Shown piece after piece: positions 35,201-50,200 of a stretch of 64,000 nt of DNA. Location: positions 106,540,917 through 106,604,916 of the forward strand of contig NC_060254.1 of NCBI RefSeq assembly GCF_921293095.1, written 5' to 3'. The stretch's first letter is position 1. Each line of letters starts with the position of its first letter. Origin of the DNA: Ischnura elegans (Eukaryota; Arthropoda; Insecta; Odonata; Coenagrionidae). Made by a program: the position numbers and the translations under genes. The notes under the pieces were generated by a model. It had not been told where the DNA came from, ran no database searches, and saw only the letters and a list, made by a program, of their open reading frames with translations.

Positions 35201-38200
35201 AGCGTAATCGGCCCCCTGTTGTTCATTACATACATTAATGATCTCTGCTCCCGCATTAGCAGTAAAATACGTTTATTTGCTGACGACGCTGTCATCTATC
35301 GCGAAATTAGTGATCACTCCGACTCTGAAATTCTATCATCGGACTTAAACAACGTTCATTTGTGGAGTCAAGAGTGGGGACTCGAACTCAATCTGAGCAA
35401 ATGCATGGCGGTACATTTCTTGCGGAATTCATCCAACACTAACAATGTTTATGCAGTGGATGGCATTATCATAAAGGCAACAGACGAAGTGAAGTACCTG
35501 GGAGTTACGATAACCTCGAACCTCACGTGGGGAACACATATAAAGAATATTTGCGGCATAGCCCTGAAGAAATTAGGATTCGTCAAGCGTATTGTGGGAA
35601 GATTTTCGGATGAGAAAGTAAAAGAAAGGTGCTATTTCGCTCTCGTCCGACCGCACCTTGAATATGCAGCGAGTGTATGGGATCCAGTGCAGAAAGACTT
35701 AATCCGCGAACTGAATAAGATACAAAGGAAGGCTGCGCGTTTCGTCAAAAACCGCTACGGGCTGCGCGCTAGGCTTAGATTGCTTGAACAATTAAGAATG
35801 GATATCTTTAAGAGCCACACAGAGAACATAATCTTAGAGCCACACTATATTTCCAGGTCCGACAGAAGCGATAAATTAAGAGAGATTTTTTGCCGAACGG
35901 ATAGATATGGGAATTCGTTTTTCCCCCGAACAATAAAGGACTTTAATAAACGCTTGTCCCAACCTCGTTAGAGCACTTCTTTTTTTTTTTTTTATAGCTG
36001 TAAACGGCTGGTGTCCTAACACCCCCTGCCACACGCCTTTTAGGCGGCTTGCAGGGTATTATGTAGATGTAGATGTAGATGATGGTGACATCCTCCCCCA
36101 CCTTTCTTGCTTTTCATTGTTGTTGGGTGCCTACTTTCTCCTTTCAATCCTTTCAATTACGTTTTTTTGTTTTTTCATTTTATAATTGCTTACAATCCCA
36201 GAATCCAGCATTAGCATTTATGTATGTATGTAGTTACCATTGAGTCAAGTCGTCTATCATGCGCACCATGTTGTGCTTTTGTGATTGATAGCGTAATGAA
36301 GTACTATTGTTTTCTGAGTGGTTTACACAGTTCTCTTTTCCTCCTTTTGCTGTAATTGAAATCAATGGAAGACACAATTGCACTAAACACTTGACAATTA
36401 TAGGTATTTCGTGGGACAATTGTGGACTGTACAGCACACTCATTTCCTTCACCTGCAATTTGGGTGGCAGCGGCACGTTCCAGTTTCCAAGAAGCGCGAA
36501 CAGCACCCTCACAGCGTCCACTGACCGCCTCACTCACTTCCAACAGATCCAGGGAAATGGCTCCGTCCTCCCCTCCACTGGCAATCAGCACCCACGGTGG
36601 GTCTTCTTTGGACTCACTGCCAAAAGACATAAGACTGGTTTACACGTGGCCAATGAATGGATGTGTACAACCAATGAGAAAATGTAGATGCATTTAGATT
36701 TTGTCATTTGAGGAGCTTCAGCCTTGCGCATTAGACCATTGACTTGTCTTCGAGTGCACTCATAGCCCCTGAATATAGAAGCTGCTAGCGTCTAACCTGA
36801 TGACGCCCAAGCATGTGTCCAACAATGGATCAGGCTAGATGCACACTCAAGCTTTAGGATTGTCTGGACACCACAAAGGCAAGATGTGCCACAAACATGG
36901 TTTATATTGTTAATGCACTTTACAAATGCATTGAAGTAAACCATTGAGAGGCAATGAAGTAATTTTACCACATGTGACATTAAAGCGAAACAGAAAAATC
37001 TTAGGTACAAAGCAAGCACTTGATGAGCAAAGCCTATCAAATGATACACAATAATATGGTGAAATGATAATTGAATATGAGTATTGGAAATAAATCCAAC
37101 AATTCAATGGAAATGTCTCCACCACATGAATCGCATCTTTTTCAAACCACTGCAAATCCACTTAATTCTCCAAAAAAACAGCAAATGGCTCAAATTATTC
37201 TCCTGGAAAAAAATTGCTGCCGGGTCTCTCGTGAAGATGTCACCACAATAGGGATGTGCAAGTAAGGCTTTTTCATTTCGAGTCGAGTTGAAAACTACTC
37301 ACGAGTATCGAGTCGAGTCGAGTATGGTGACTATTGGAGCAGGCAATACAACAATTCATGCTGGCATTTTTCATTTTTCAAATCCCCTAGTGAATTTATG
37401 TATTTTGAATGCTTAGCTTGTTGTAAAATGGAATAGATAATGAGGAACGTTGATGGTGATAGTCAGAATTAGGAGAAGAACGAAAATTAATGTCTTGAAG
37501 AGTTCCATATGTACAATTGAAATCAATTAACCTCTAGCAATATGTTGACAATTTAAATAATACATACAGGCCCAGGCTTTTGCGTCTTCCGTTTTCTCTC
37601 ATGAGTGTGGTTTTCTTTTGGTCCTTTTTAGGGCTGAATCCGGGTAACGGATGCTGAGTCGCTGACAGAGGAGAAAAGACATCTAATGGCGATGCTGAAA
37701 CAGAATGGTTACCCGGATTCATCCCTAAAAAGGACCAAAAGAAAACCACACTCAAGTGAGTAAACAGAAGACGTAAAAGCCTGGGCCGTCATCTCTTACA
37801 TTGCAGGGACCACAGAAAGGCCAGGGCCCTGAAAAAGCACGGCGTCACCACGAGGTCCAATTGCACGAAGAAAATTGGTGACTTCTAAATTGAATTTAAA
37901 TTTCCGATCCCTAATATGCAAAGCATTCCCAAAATTACTTAAAATCTATCGTTTGGATCCACTTTGCAGCAATGGGAATAGTTTGTTCAAAACACCTTTC
38001 TTCAGATGCCGCTTTCCCAGGTGAAAGCACTGTCTTCCAATCAGAAGTCTGTCCTTTTTTGAAAATCCACGAGTGATATAGCCAGTTGCTGCAAGCACAG
38101 GAGTCTTGCAGTAGTTTCTATATCGGATATTTCCATCCATTTTCACAAGTAAACATTTGCAAACATTTTTAACCCTTCCTGAAACCTGGGATTGAGGTAC

Positions 38201-41200
38201 ATACGCAGTCCTACGAGAGGAGAGTAAAGCCAACCCCTGCAATACGTTCTCGAGTTTGTCGTTAAGTGGGCGATCCCCACAGCCTCTCTCATTACGATAT
38301 CTTTACGACATTACGATTCTTGCAGATACTTTATGAAGTTAATGCCAAGTAGTTTTTCCAAAGTACTCGCATTTTCTACACTTATAAGATTAGCCGTGAC
38401 AAATAATATTAAATTTAAGAGTCACAGTTCACAATAGGTTATTACTTAAGGCTAACATATTTGAAGTTGGATTTCATCCGGTTGGACGATTTCATATTCA
38501 CGAATAAGTTTACGTAGATGTGAAAATGACATGGAATTTCAAACAGGTCCACACTGAAAAATATGCAAGGGCAAAATATTGATGTTCTAGTCAGATTGCA
38601 AAAATGTTGAGCCATATTCCTTTCGTTTACACGTAGTCTCATGAAGATTACTTTAATGACTTACCTGCCCTCGCAATTTACATACGAAGAACTTTTTCAG
38701 ATGCTTAGAATCTTTTTTAATCATACATTTTGAATGGGTTTTTCTCATCACCTGACCCTTCACTCAGGTATGCATCATAACCGCTGATGCCAAAGCACAT
38801 TCAGAAAAAAAAACGCACTACATCCAGGTAACTGATCCATTCACCAGAAATCTGAAATTCATCCAGTACCAAAGATTATCGATCATCACTGCAGTACATA
38901 TTAAACCACTGCAAAATGTTTGGGAAAAATAAATTTTAAAAAGTCACCCATTAAGAAAAGGTAATGAGAACAACTATGTACATAGCATTATAATGGAATA
39001 CAAAGGAATGATTCGGATATATTATGGCACTGACTACGTATACGGTTTAAACTTTATAGTTTTCATTTTTTAGTCATAATAGTCATATGTTTCAATTTGA
39101 ACATATTTAGTCCTGTCTCTTGTCCCAATATTTTAAAGCATAGCACAAAATGCATTTGCATCAATTAAACTCACCCACTCAGCTGCTTCCAATCAATAGC
39201 ATTGATAGAGAATTGATGGGAAAGCTTGCTGAAGAATGGGAAGATTGGTTTCCTCTCTTCAACGTGGATACTTTTCTTGCCCAGGGGATCACAGTTTACA
39301 CTCAAAGAGTCCACTTCCGCAGTGACATCCCAGAGGTGATAGTAACCGATGCAGTCGGTGGTCATCACAATAGTGCGTCCACAGGCACGAGTGAGCAACA
39401 CTTTGAAAAGGCAATGCCGCTTGGATGCCTGAGGATGAGGTATTCCCAAGGACCACAAACCAAGGTATGGCTGCTTCCCATCAGCTTTGTCTGGACTTTC
39501 CGTGTAGCCAAAGATTCTAAAAAATATTAATAAAAATAGAAATTGAAGTCCATATCGTGATGATTGGGGCACATGGCAACTGATGTAGCATGCTGGTGTA
39601 GCATTTAGCTTCTATCTGTAGGGTCCTGAGTTCACATTCCAGGTGAATACTACTGTGGACTCCCAAAAGCTGTTATCCTCAAAGAGTGATGTGGCGTAGG
39701 GGATGGAACAGGCCCCCCTCGATATGCACGCAACATACAACAAATTCACATGCTGTGGTGATGTGGGGTGGACTCTACCTTAACCAACCTTCACGTTGTG
39801 TCACTGAGTGAGTGACTGTGACGCTTATCAAAGAAAAATTGAAGACCCTGTTGCATGAGCAATAACACGCAACGCCTTCCAAGAAATCTCCTGTTCGCTA
39901 GGCAGTTGAAAACCATAGAGGCAAATGAATTTACATAGTTTTCAAATAATTGCTTGAAACAACAAATTTATTTGTAAGCAGTCACTAGCACAGTTCCAAG
40001 GATATGTTTCCTAACTATGAGAACTAATCTGACTTGAAAAAAAAATCACAGCACTAGAGCAGGACATCTCAAATCTGGAAGCACGCAAACATTTTTATGA
40101 CCAAATCATTAAAGTTAATGTGCCACACTGGAATCATACCTGACCACTGCCAAGGAGATCTAAGTTAGCACTCTGAGTATGTACTGCTAAAGTCAAATGG
40201 TTTTTTTAATAGCAAATTTCATCCTTAGGCATGGGTGTATATGCAAGATTTCAGTTGACTGAAATTTGTTTAGCTGCCTTTCTTTTAGGCTAGTCAACTT
40301 GAATAGTCGAATATATGCTTTAATACCATGAATAATATAGAATTTGTGATGATATATATTCAAGAAAGAAATTAAAATGTTTCCTAGAATATAATAATAA
40401 TCACTGTCTTGCAGATTGTGACATTTTGGCTGTAATTGATGTTAAATACAAACAAAAACATATGGTATAGATGTAACTTATATATGCATATTTTAATTGA
40501 ACTTTACTCAAATGATTTTACAATTTGAATCACTCAAACTCATCATGTTAAACAACGTTAATGAAATCAGGGTTCCCACTCTAACTAAATTATAAAATCC
40601 ACCGTTCTTTCCAGGTTTTCACGGTCTAAATATCGTCAAATTCACGGTCTGTTGATAAGCCATTTTAGGCAGAAATATTGATGATGTAACAATCACCGCC
40701 CACACGTTAACTAAAAATTTATCAACCGCGACAGGCGCCGTGAATTCAAACGTAGCAATGAAAGTGCTATTTCTCATGACATCACCTATCGATATCAAAA
40801 TTTAGGTGAAGCTTAAGGTTGTGAGTGGAAAAATGGAGGGAGCAGTAAAGAAGTGTCTGATTTTTTGCCAGGGCTAATGAAAGTGTGCATGCCGGTCTTC
40901 CAATCACAGGCTCAAGATCAATGTGTCGTCACGGCACAAGGACCAATAATTGTACTTCAAATATATGTGTGGAGATTAACGTGTGGACGGTGTCTGCATG
41001 TGACTCAGCCCTGAAACATGATTGAAATATCATTTTTTCTTTTGATCTGTCAACTGTAGTTCTTTTTCTATAAGTTTGAGAGATTTTTAAGGTTTTATGA
41101 TGAAATTCATGGCTATTTACAGTTTTTCTCACGGTAGACGAAATTCACGGCTTATTCACGGTTTTAAGGTTTTCACGGTTGAGTGGGAAGCCTGTGAAAT

Positions 41201-44200
41201 TCATTTAAACGCAGTTCCTTTCAGGGAAGTCTAGAGGTGGGTTAAACTTTTCATTTTGATGAACCGTTCACTTAGAATCTGTTCAGTAAAAAGAACAGTT
41301 CAAAATATCTGTTCCCGGCGAACAGTCAGGGTCATTCAAATAGAAAATACTGTTTACCGGATGTTTAGTGTACATAAATGAAAGCTTAGTGTGGTCTCAT
41401 ATGGTTTGTGCAGCTTGTCATTGTAATTCGAGCAAATTCTGTCCCGAGCCTTTACTTGGTCATCCATGTGCAGGACAATATATATGCTGTCCACTTGTAG
41501 AATAACCCAGAATTAATATCTATCAACACAGCATCTGATGTTATTCGCATATTAAGCACCAGAAAAGTTTTTCAATGCTGCTCTTATGAGCAATTTAGAC
41601 TTTCAAGATCTATTTTTTTTCTCCTTGTAAAAGCCCGTAAGAGCATGCGTAACATGGTGAGAAATACCTAATCAGTTTCACTGCTATATCAGTACTTTTG
41701 GTAGAGTGTAAAAAAATAGTAAAATATGTTACACCCGTAGAATTCTGTAACATATTTAAATATTAAACATGGAAGCAAAGGAAGAGTTAGCCCTTTTGAG
41801 GCGTATTTATGTGCAATTAAGCTATGTGGTCACAATTTAATACATAAAATTTCACAACGTGAAAAACCTAATATCATTTAAAAAAAAAAAAAAAAAAAAT
41901 CGCCGTAGGTAACATATTGTTTTCATTCCTTTGAAAATGATGTCTAATTACACTACAAACAAGTAATTAGAGGAAAGTTGAAGCCAAATTTTTGTTGACC
42001 AAAATTAAAAGTTTAGGCCTCTTAACCCAGATAAAAGTTAATTCCATTACGAATAATTTAATAGCATAATATAAGGTGGACATAACATAGTTAAACAATT
42101 TATGTTTAACTTTCCGTTTGCTAAAATAGATTTTTGCATCAATATACTAATAAAAATAAAGTTTTAACCTAATGTTTAAATTAACTTTGAACCATAGCAC
42201 AAATTACGAACAGATAACCGACCCGTAAATTGACCGCGAACCTGAACCATCGCATCCTGTTCATCAAACACGAATGTTCAAATGAAGACAAAATGAAAAT
42301 GAACGCGAGAGCCCAAATGAACAGCCAGAGGAAACGAACGGCCTCCTAAAAAAGAATGCCCTCCGAGAAATGAATACCCTCCGCAAAAATATGCACTACG
42401 GTGGCCTTGGATGGTCTGCATCGTAACCGCCATCTGTTGTAGCCACCACGCACTTGATGGAGTAAGCTGCAGTTCAAAATACCTCTTGGTGATCATACAT
42501 GTTGGACAGTGCAGTCAAGAACAGTGAACTGGGAGTTTTAGAGAACTGTTCATTTTATAAACGGTTCATTTCAGTGAACAGTTCGTTTTGGCAGCTCGGT
42601 TATTTTTGACCCATCTCTACAAGGAACAGGTAGGTCAATATATTTATGGACAGAGTAATATACATCAATAGCAAGAAAAATCAGAAAATATTTGTACAAA
42701 GAGTTTTCACATATTTGAAGATATTTTGTAAGAAGTTAAATACTTAAATTTATCTGTATGTAAAAATAATAGAAGTCTCGCAGCCAAAAACAAGGGAAAC
42801 TAACTAATGAATAATGATTTGTGACTCAGAGTGAAATAAGGTAACATCGTGAGTTTTAAAATTGTCACCTTCACAGAAAATGAGAGAAAATACGAGATTT
42901 AAGTTAACATTGATTTATTTGAAAGAGAAGTCTGGGTCTACATATTTCACGTTTTGCAAAAGTAATGATAAGTAAACTGTGTGCTCGCATTGCAATTTAA
43001 TTAATGATTGAGAATTTCAGTCCATGCATAAATATACATATTTCGAGAAAGAGGAGATGGATGATGACAAATAGACTGCCAGTAATGAACAGCATTCGAT
43101 TTATTCTTGTTAATATTGTTTCACATGACCAGTTTGAATAATTCAAATTATTAACTCTTTTGAATACATTTCAGTTAAATTTTTTAAGTGCCACTTTTTC
43201 AACACACTATCCCAATTTATTTAGTTCACGTCAAATGCAAACTAGAACAAAAAAGATGACACAAATCTTAAATTTCCAATTTTTTGCTTCATCCTAAAGT
43301 GACTATAATAATATATATTGAACCTACCTCAAAAGCCCATCAGAGCAAGCTGCCACAACAGCAACACATACACCACAGGATTTCTCAAGATTCATTTCTC
43401 TTGGATAGAAAGACTGGATATCCATAAATCTTGTCTCCAAGTTATTCTCATAATTTTTAGTGTCCTGTTTTTTATTGTCCAGCATCAAAGAAAACTTTTC
43501 CTCCACCCGACATTGCTCATGGCTGGTGCTGGAACTGCTTTCTAAGGGAAAAAAAAGGCATCAATGAAAACTGTGTGGAAGATATAAAACCTTTACCACA
43601 ATTGTCATGAAAAATTGGGCTTTCTCAACTATTTTTTCTTATTTTTAATTATGGCGTGGTTTCATCAGCTGATGAATGTCCAAGGTGACAGTGGCTTTTC
43701 GATCGCACTCTAGCATTCATGGGCTATGCACCAACCTGTTTGGTCAAAGGACAGCTTCCATGCTTTTAGCTGGGCCCTTCCTCCAGCTGTGAAAATCAGG
43801 AATTCAAAAATACTTTCTTCTGTATTTGCAGCAACGTCAGTCGAATGTGTTTGACAATAACTGTCATGTCTGAATGAAACAATGATGATGTTAGAGATGT
43901 AGAAATCAATCAAAATAAAATGTGTCCATCATACGAGCTACAGAGCACTCACACGTTCTGAGAGAGAGATGACACAAGAGGAAGGATGGATACAGCTCGG
44001 ACGCTGGACAAATGCCCATGCAGTGTGCTCAGCACGGAGAAGGGCGACTCATCACCGCCATAACTTACGCGGCTCACTTTGGCTGTTGTATCTTCACTCC
44101 CCGTGATTGCAATTGCCACTACGCGAGAGTGGGACTCAGGCCATGTGAAACAGCTGACACTGTTGATTTCCCGTGAATGGAGTCCATCCTATGGTGTGAC

Positions 44201-47200
44201 AACATACATTTCAAAAGATGAAAAGACAGTAGGAATTTTCAATTTCACGATATGTACCACCAATTTCTCAGAGGGAGCTCATTGAGGAGCCTGAACCCAT
44301 TTGAGGGGGACAGACAGACAGAGATGGCTGAGGCTATTTTTAGGAAATGTGAACGATTTCAGATTCTCAATAATTTCTCGCATTTAATTTTACTTAAAAA
44401 GCATATATTATTTCCCATAGCTGACGATATATTCAGGGAAAATTTATAGGAGTTGGATATTATTGTAATTATAAAAAAAAAAGTTTTAATTAATATTACT
44501 ATAAAAAGCTGGGCCAATAAATTGACCCCGTGGCAGTTTTCATGAATCCAAAAAGGATCGAATCATCCCCTTGCTGACAGTAAAATATTAAATTAAGAAC
44601 TGTGAATAAAACCTTAAAATATCTTTATTAATAATGAAACTTCCAGCCGTAGGTACAACATAACCCGCCATAAGAGGTACACAATAATCACAGCAGATTC
44701 CTGATTATTCGGCTGCGGTTTATCCCTGTCACGGATTATTCCTGCAAGAGTTCACACTCCTTCAATGTTTTCCGAGACTTTTATAAAAAATAAAATAAAA
44801 TTGGACACAAAAGCACCAGCATACATACATATTTGCGTTTCAATGCACCGTTACACCTGGCTTATTATTCCCATTAGGGTTTCCTTAATAAAATGGAATC
44901 ATTGGAAAGCCTTCATTGTTTAACGCTGCTGACGCTCATTCGATCTCTCTCTCTATGATTCCATGGTCCATTGGCATGTTATGCCTCGCAAATAATGCAT
45001 TCGTGTAATATCACACACTGTAGTAATGTCTCCGTCGGAATTTGCCGTTAAATAAATCACAGCCTCTCTCTTCAATTCACATTCATCAATCCTGAAATTC
45101 TCCAAAATATCTAGACTGATGTGCTTTCTCTCCTGAAGAATTAGATATTCTGAATCAATAAAGTGCTGAAAGAAGTTAAACGTGGCCGCCAAAGTGCAGA
45201 GATATAAGCTAATGCGCACAGCACACGTCAATGCCGAGCTATAATTCCGGTGACTCAGCACGACACAGTAGACAGTGTTACATGCTGGATAACTTATTGC
45301 AGGAAAACCTTAAGCCTGGCCTAACTTAACAATTTTGTAAACTCAAACACTACTGGCTGGCTGAGGACGGAAGGCGCTTTCAGACGAGACGACTTTCGGC
45401 CGGCCGTCGTTCACAGCACGGATCACTGCGTGGCAGGGCAAGTTGTCTCATCTGAAAGCCTGAATTTCATGCTGTCGCTGAACGGCGGCTGCCAAAAAGT
45501 CATTTCGTCTGAAAGAGGCCTCAATGTAGCCTGCTGCCTGCATTTCACGCCGTAGATGGTGCACCGTTGGGCCGGATTGAAATGGGTGGTCACTATGGCG
45601 GCCATCGACGGTGCCATGCCGTCAACGGTATGATTTGCCTTGTTTGAAGACATCCATAGAGACCTATTGTTATTTGAAAGCACAAAGCGCTGGCAATTGG
45701 GGAAGCTAAGGAACAGGAAGGATTGGAGGAGAGGGGGTGCAAATTATTAGCGGATGGATCGTTGGATATCCGGCACTACACTGAGCTTCAATGTAAAAAA
45801 AATCATTTCTACACAACCCCAGTTTAAGTTTCTTTGTATCCGGTTGTGTTTAGTTACGCATGCTTCTTTCGCTGCCCTTCTTGACCGATTAGCAACAGCT
45901 GTGATCAATAATAAGAGGTTTTGTTGAATCTAGCTGGCTCCTACCTCCCCTCGGCACCTGGTGAGGGGTATCAAAAGGGAGCCCAAGGCATGAAAAAGTT
46001 CAGCTAAAATGTAAGTTACACATTTCTCATGGTTACACCATAGCTACCCAGCAGTCGGTTTGAAAACACCATGAAGAGAGGACGTGATTCACCTTTGGAC
46101 TGTTTTTATCACACTTGCAGCTTTAAATATCAAACAAAGGATAGGAATTTAAAAATGCTGAAAACCTAGTGTTACCATTCGTACCAGGGCGAGTGAATTC
46201 AGCTCCAAATGATTTTATGGGAAATGCAAAAATATTACTGAGGCAATTCAGCAATAAAAGACTTGAATCTGAAAGACTTAACGCACATCAGTAGTGATAC
46301 GCATAATTGAACATGTGAAAGAAAGGGTATCCGCAGAACGACAGCTATCATTTGAACAAACAGTTACTCAGTCAAAGGAATTAAAGGAGGGGAAAGAGGA
46401 GTTTGTTGTTGCTAGTACTGAAGCGTTTTTAAATGCAGAAAACAGGGTAGAGAAACTAGATAATCCAATAATTTGGGAATGGCTCTCGAAGTACATACTT
46501 GAAGGGTAGAGGGGATTTGCCATCTGCCGATTGTATTCACCAAGAATTCATCCCAATAGGGTAGTTTCCTTCATCAAAGAAAACGAAAGGCTTTGATTGC
46601 GATTCATTACCCACCATTAGTGTATTCATAATATACAAATTATTTAGTTTTAGAAATCCCAGTTTAGACGAATGGTAATGGTCAATTTTTTACATCATTT
46701 TAAAAAGGCCAGATTGGCGCCTGTGCGATTCCACTCCACGTGACGTCACAGGGACCTAGTTTCTATAGGAGAAGATAGGAATTTTACATCGTCTGAGATT
46801 ACCAATGCATGCATGAGGCACAGAGCTCGGGGAAACATGTCTTAATAATCACCTATTAAAACTGCCTAAGGTCCGAAAGTTTCCTTCGTTTGATAAGGTA
46901 GTAATAATCCTTATTTAAGCCAAGTGCTACCTGATAGCATCCTACGTCGTATCAGCGCTCAAAGCCTCGCCCCAAGGTCACCTCACACGGCAACAGCGGG
47001 AACCATAACGACGTCACACGGAGTTTTCCCAGCATTCACACTTAGCCGTCGCGTTTTCGCGCGCTTGAAAATTTTCACTTTTCATGTAATCGCGAAAAAT
47101 AGATATTGTCATTTAAAAATCTAAAAGCGTGAAATACGTACTCCAGGAGTAATAATCTTTCGATTTAGGCAATAAAAAAATGATAGGAAACCACCCTATT

Positions 47201-50200
47201 ATAAGAAAAGAAGTGGGGAGAGCCTCTATTTCAGTGCCATTTGGTCAATTTTTGCTCTTGTCTTTCTCACAAAGACAATTAATCAAGTGAATCTTGAACG
47301 GTAGTGTCCACAAATATCCACAGGGAGGAATGACGCCTCCGCAGCTTAACTGGCTAAATCACCTGACTAGAAATAAGGGAATTCGGGCTTGAATCAAGGC
47401 GATTTTACCCCTCTTAAACTGACTTGTAAAAAATTGCTTTTACTTGCAACAATCATGTAAGCGACCAGAAATAAAACAAATAATAGTCTGCACCCCTATC
47501 ATACCCTCAATTATTGATCGAATGGGTAAAAATAACTCAACCATTAATGGTAAACTGCTAGTGAAATAAACTGACAGAAATATTTTCACATAATTCCTTA
47601 AGGGCCATTCATGCATAGTAAGGCTTAAGCATTGACTGGCTGCCATTAGTGCATATAATGATTCAATGAGATAGCCAATGGCAACTGACCCAGCCAACTG
47701 ATATAAAACGACCTCAGGATACAGTATTTACCACTGCACTGATACCACTGCAATAAAAAAAACTGCACAGAAATAGCACAGAGGCACATGCCGCCTTAGT
47801 GTATATAATCATTTACTCTATACTCATGCCTATTCTTAGTGTAATACTAACCATTTGAGTTCTTGATGACTCGCATAGAGCTGTCCAAGAAATCACATGA
47901 TAGTCTCTATATCATTTGGGATATTGTTTTAATGTGTATCCTGCAAGTGAAACACTCTTTAATGCAAATCATGATATACTTAATAAAGGGGAATGATTTT
48001 TTCTCCGTGGATCTTTCGCATAATGAAGTGAAGAGTTCAAGGTACACCTCTTCTTGCTCATTCTGTGCAATTAATGCTTGAACCATTGATATATATCTTG
48101 AACCAATATAATTTGAACCATATTGCTTGAACCTTCATTTGGTTTGATCAGATATCTTGTACAATCGAAATTGTGATTAATGTAATGTAAAATGCTTTTA
48201 AAAAAGTATAAGCAATCATGAAACGGGTACCAAAAAATAATGAAACTCCTAGAAATGTGCAAAAATTGTAACATTATAATAACACTACCAAGGTTTTCTA
48301 TAAAACCAAAATCACGTAGTTTTAAAACGAATTTTAGCAAAAAATAAAATCACTTTCATGGACCTCTATTAATATGGAGCTATAGGAATATGAGCACAAT
48401 CATGTCAACACTGCAAAAAAGATCTCGATTGAGAAAAGAAAGCTCTAGTAATGATTCTGGAAAGCAATCTAAAAGAACAGACAATGTGCGTGAATAATAA
48501 TAGATAGTTTTGTTTACGTAAATCATTAAATTAATGTGAAAGTTTGGGTTATTTGCCCTTTCCAATTATTCGTGCAAACTTTCCCCGTCATCAGCCCGTT
48601 AGGATAAGCGGGAGTTTGCTGTACTTGGACGTTTCAAAATGAAGAGGAAATTTCAATTTGTTGTTTTATTTAAAAAAAAAAATAATAACAAAGCCAGATT
48701 GTGAAAATGGTTACACCCAGTGACAATACCAAGAGTTGAATACCTCAAAGCTATAGAACCAAGACACCGCCAAATTATTTCAAAAACTAAACAAAAATAT
48801 GAATATTTTTCACAACTTTGGAATGCCAGACACAGCATAGCAGTGAAGTATAACCATTTCCAACACCTTCATGTAAAACGATCAGTAAATACTCCTATTC
48901 TGGTAAGCATTCAATACAATTACAGAGCCAATCACTACAAATATTCACCTGCAACACACTATCCCCAAGGGTTCCAGATGAGACCTTCCAGTCCACAGTC
49001 ACAAGCTCTCCGTTTTTGATCATGGCCAGCAGTAAACTCGTAGTTTCCTCACCATGAGAAATCAAGTCTATGTCCCATGAGCGATGACCTCCTCCACAAT
49101 TTTTCTCCAGTAATACACACCTTTCTCTAATGCCCCAAATCACAGCACATGCCTGCAAGGTGGGGTTTCATTTTGTAGCAGCAACACCTCAAAATACATA
49201 TATCAATGAAATCTGTTGAAAGCACCATGAGCAAAATCTACCAAGGATAGAATAAATAAAGAATCACATACTTAAGTAAGGTTTTCACAAAAGTGTGCAT
49301 GAAATGGGTACCAAATCTTCATGGCACAACGCATAACACGCCATTTCCTCCTCTATGATCACACTACACCTTTCTTAAAAATTTGCTTACCTTGGCTGAT
49401 GATTAAAAAAAATTAAATTCTAAAGTTTATATCTATCTCTTCTGAACAACATGCAAATAAAGCAACACATTTGATTTCCAATTAAGAGCCATGCTTTTAA
49501 AAGGAGGCCTTTTTATTCGCATTTGAATGCCACAAGAATTAGGGCAAGTACAGTATAGTTAGGAAGGTACTGTAGTAATCTTGAGAATATCTATTCTTCA
49601 TTTAGATCATCCAAAACAGAGATTACACGAGGAAGATTACACTTTTAAAGAGGTTAAGTTGCATACATTCAGATCCAGATTAACATCTTACCATTTCATG
49701 TTTTTTTTTTATTTAAACCCCCAAGGAACAAGGCAAGTCAGTTTCAATTTTCAATTTTTAATCTATTAAGACACAGTACTCCCATGATCCTGGAACGAGT
49801 AGCATTCAACTATAACCGATTTGTAGATTATTAGGCCAATAAATCGGTGGAAGTTGGGGATGAATCATTTGTCAATATCGTAAGGCGTTGTTAAGATGCA
49901 GCAGTGAATGCACTGGATTGTGTTGTGCTGGTGGAAAAGTAAAATTGCCACAATTAATGCCACCACCACATCCGTTACGCTCAATAGCTTCTGGGACAGG
50001 ATATGATTATAAACCCTTATTGGCCAACATTAAAAAATATAACAGTTGTTTTCAAATGACTTTGTCATCTTTGTATATTTAAACACCGAATAAAATGAAA
50101 ATCATAAAATTATCAGAAAATATTAAATTTATGAACTCTATTGCAACTGTTTTATATTTAACGTAGATGAAGATATTATATTTATTTGAATTGTAAGGAA

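Noticed and set aside
39150..39530. 126-codon plus-strand frame
   Set aside because: It is antisense to the WDR6 exon 39175-39516, which has matching splice phases and a family match.
46294..46509. 71-codon Glu/Lys-rich frame (SKELKEGKEEFVV)
   Set aside because: Possibly a transposon remnant, but too short and without a recognisable domain or flanking signals.
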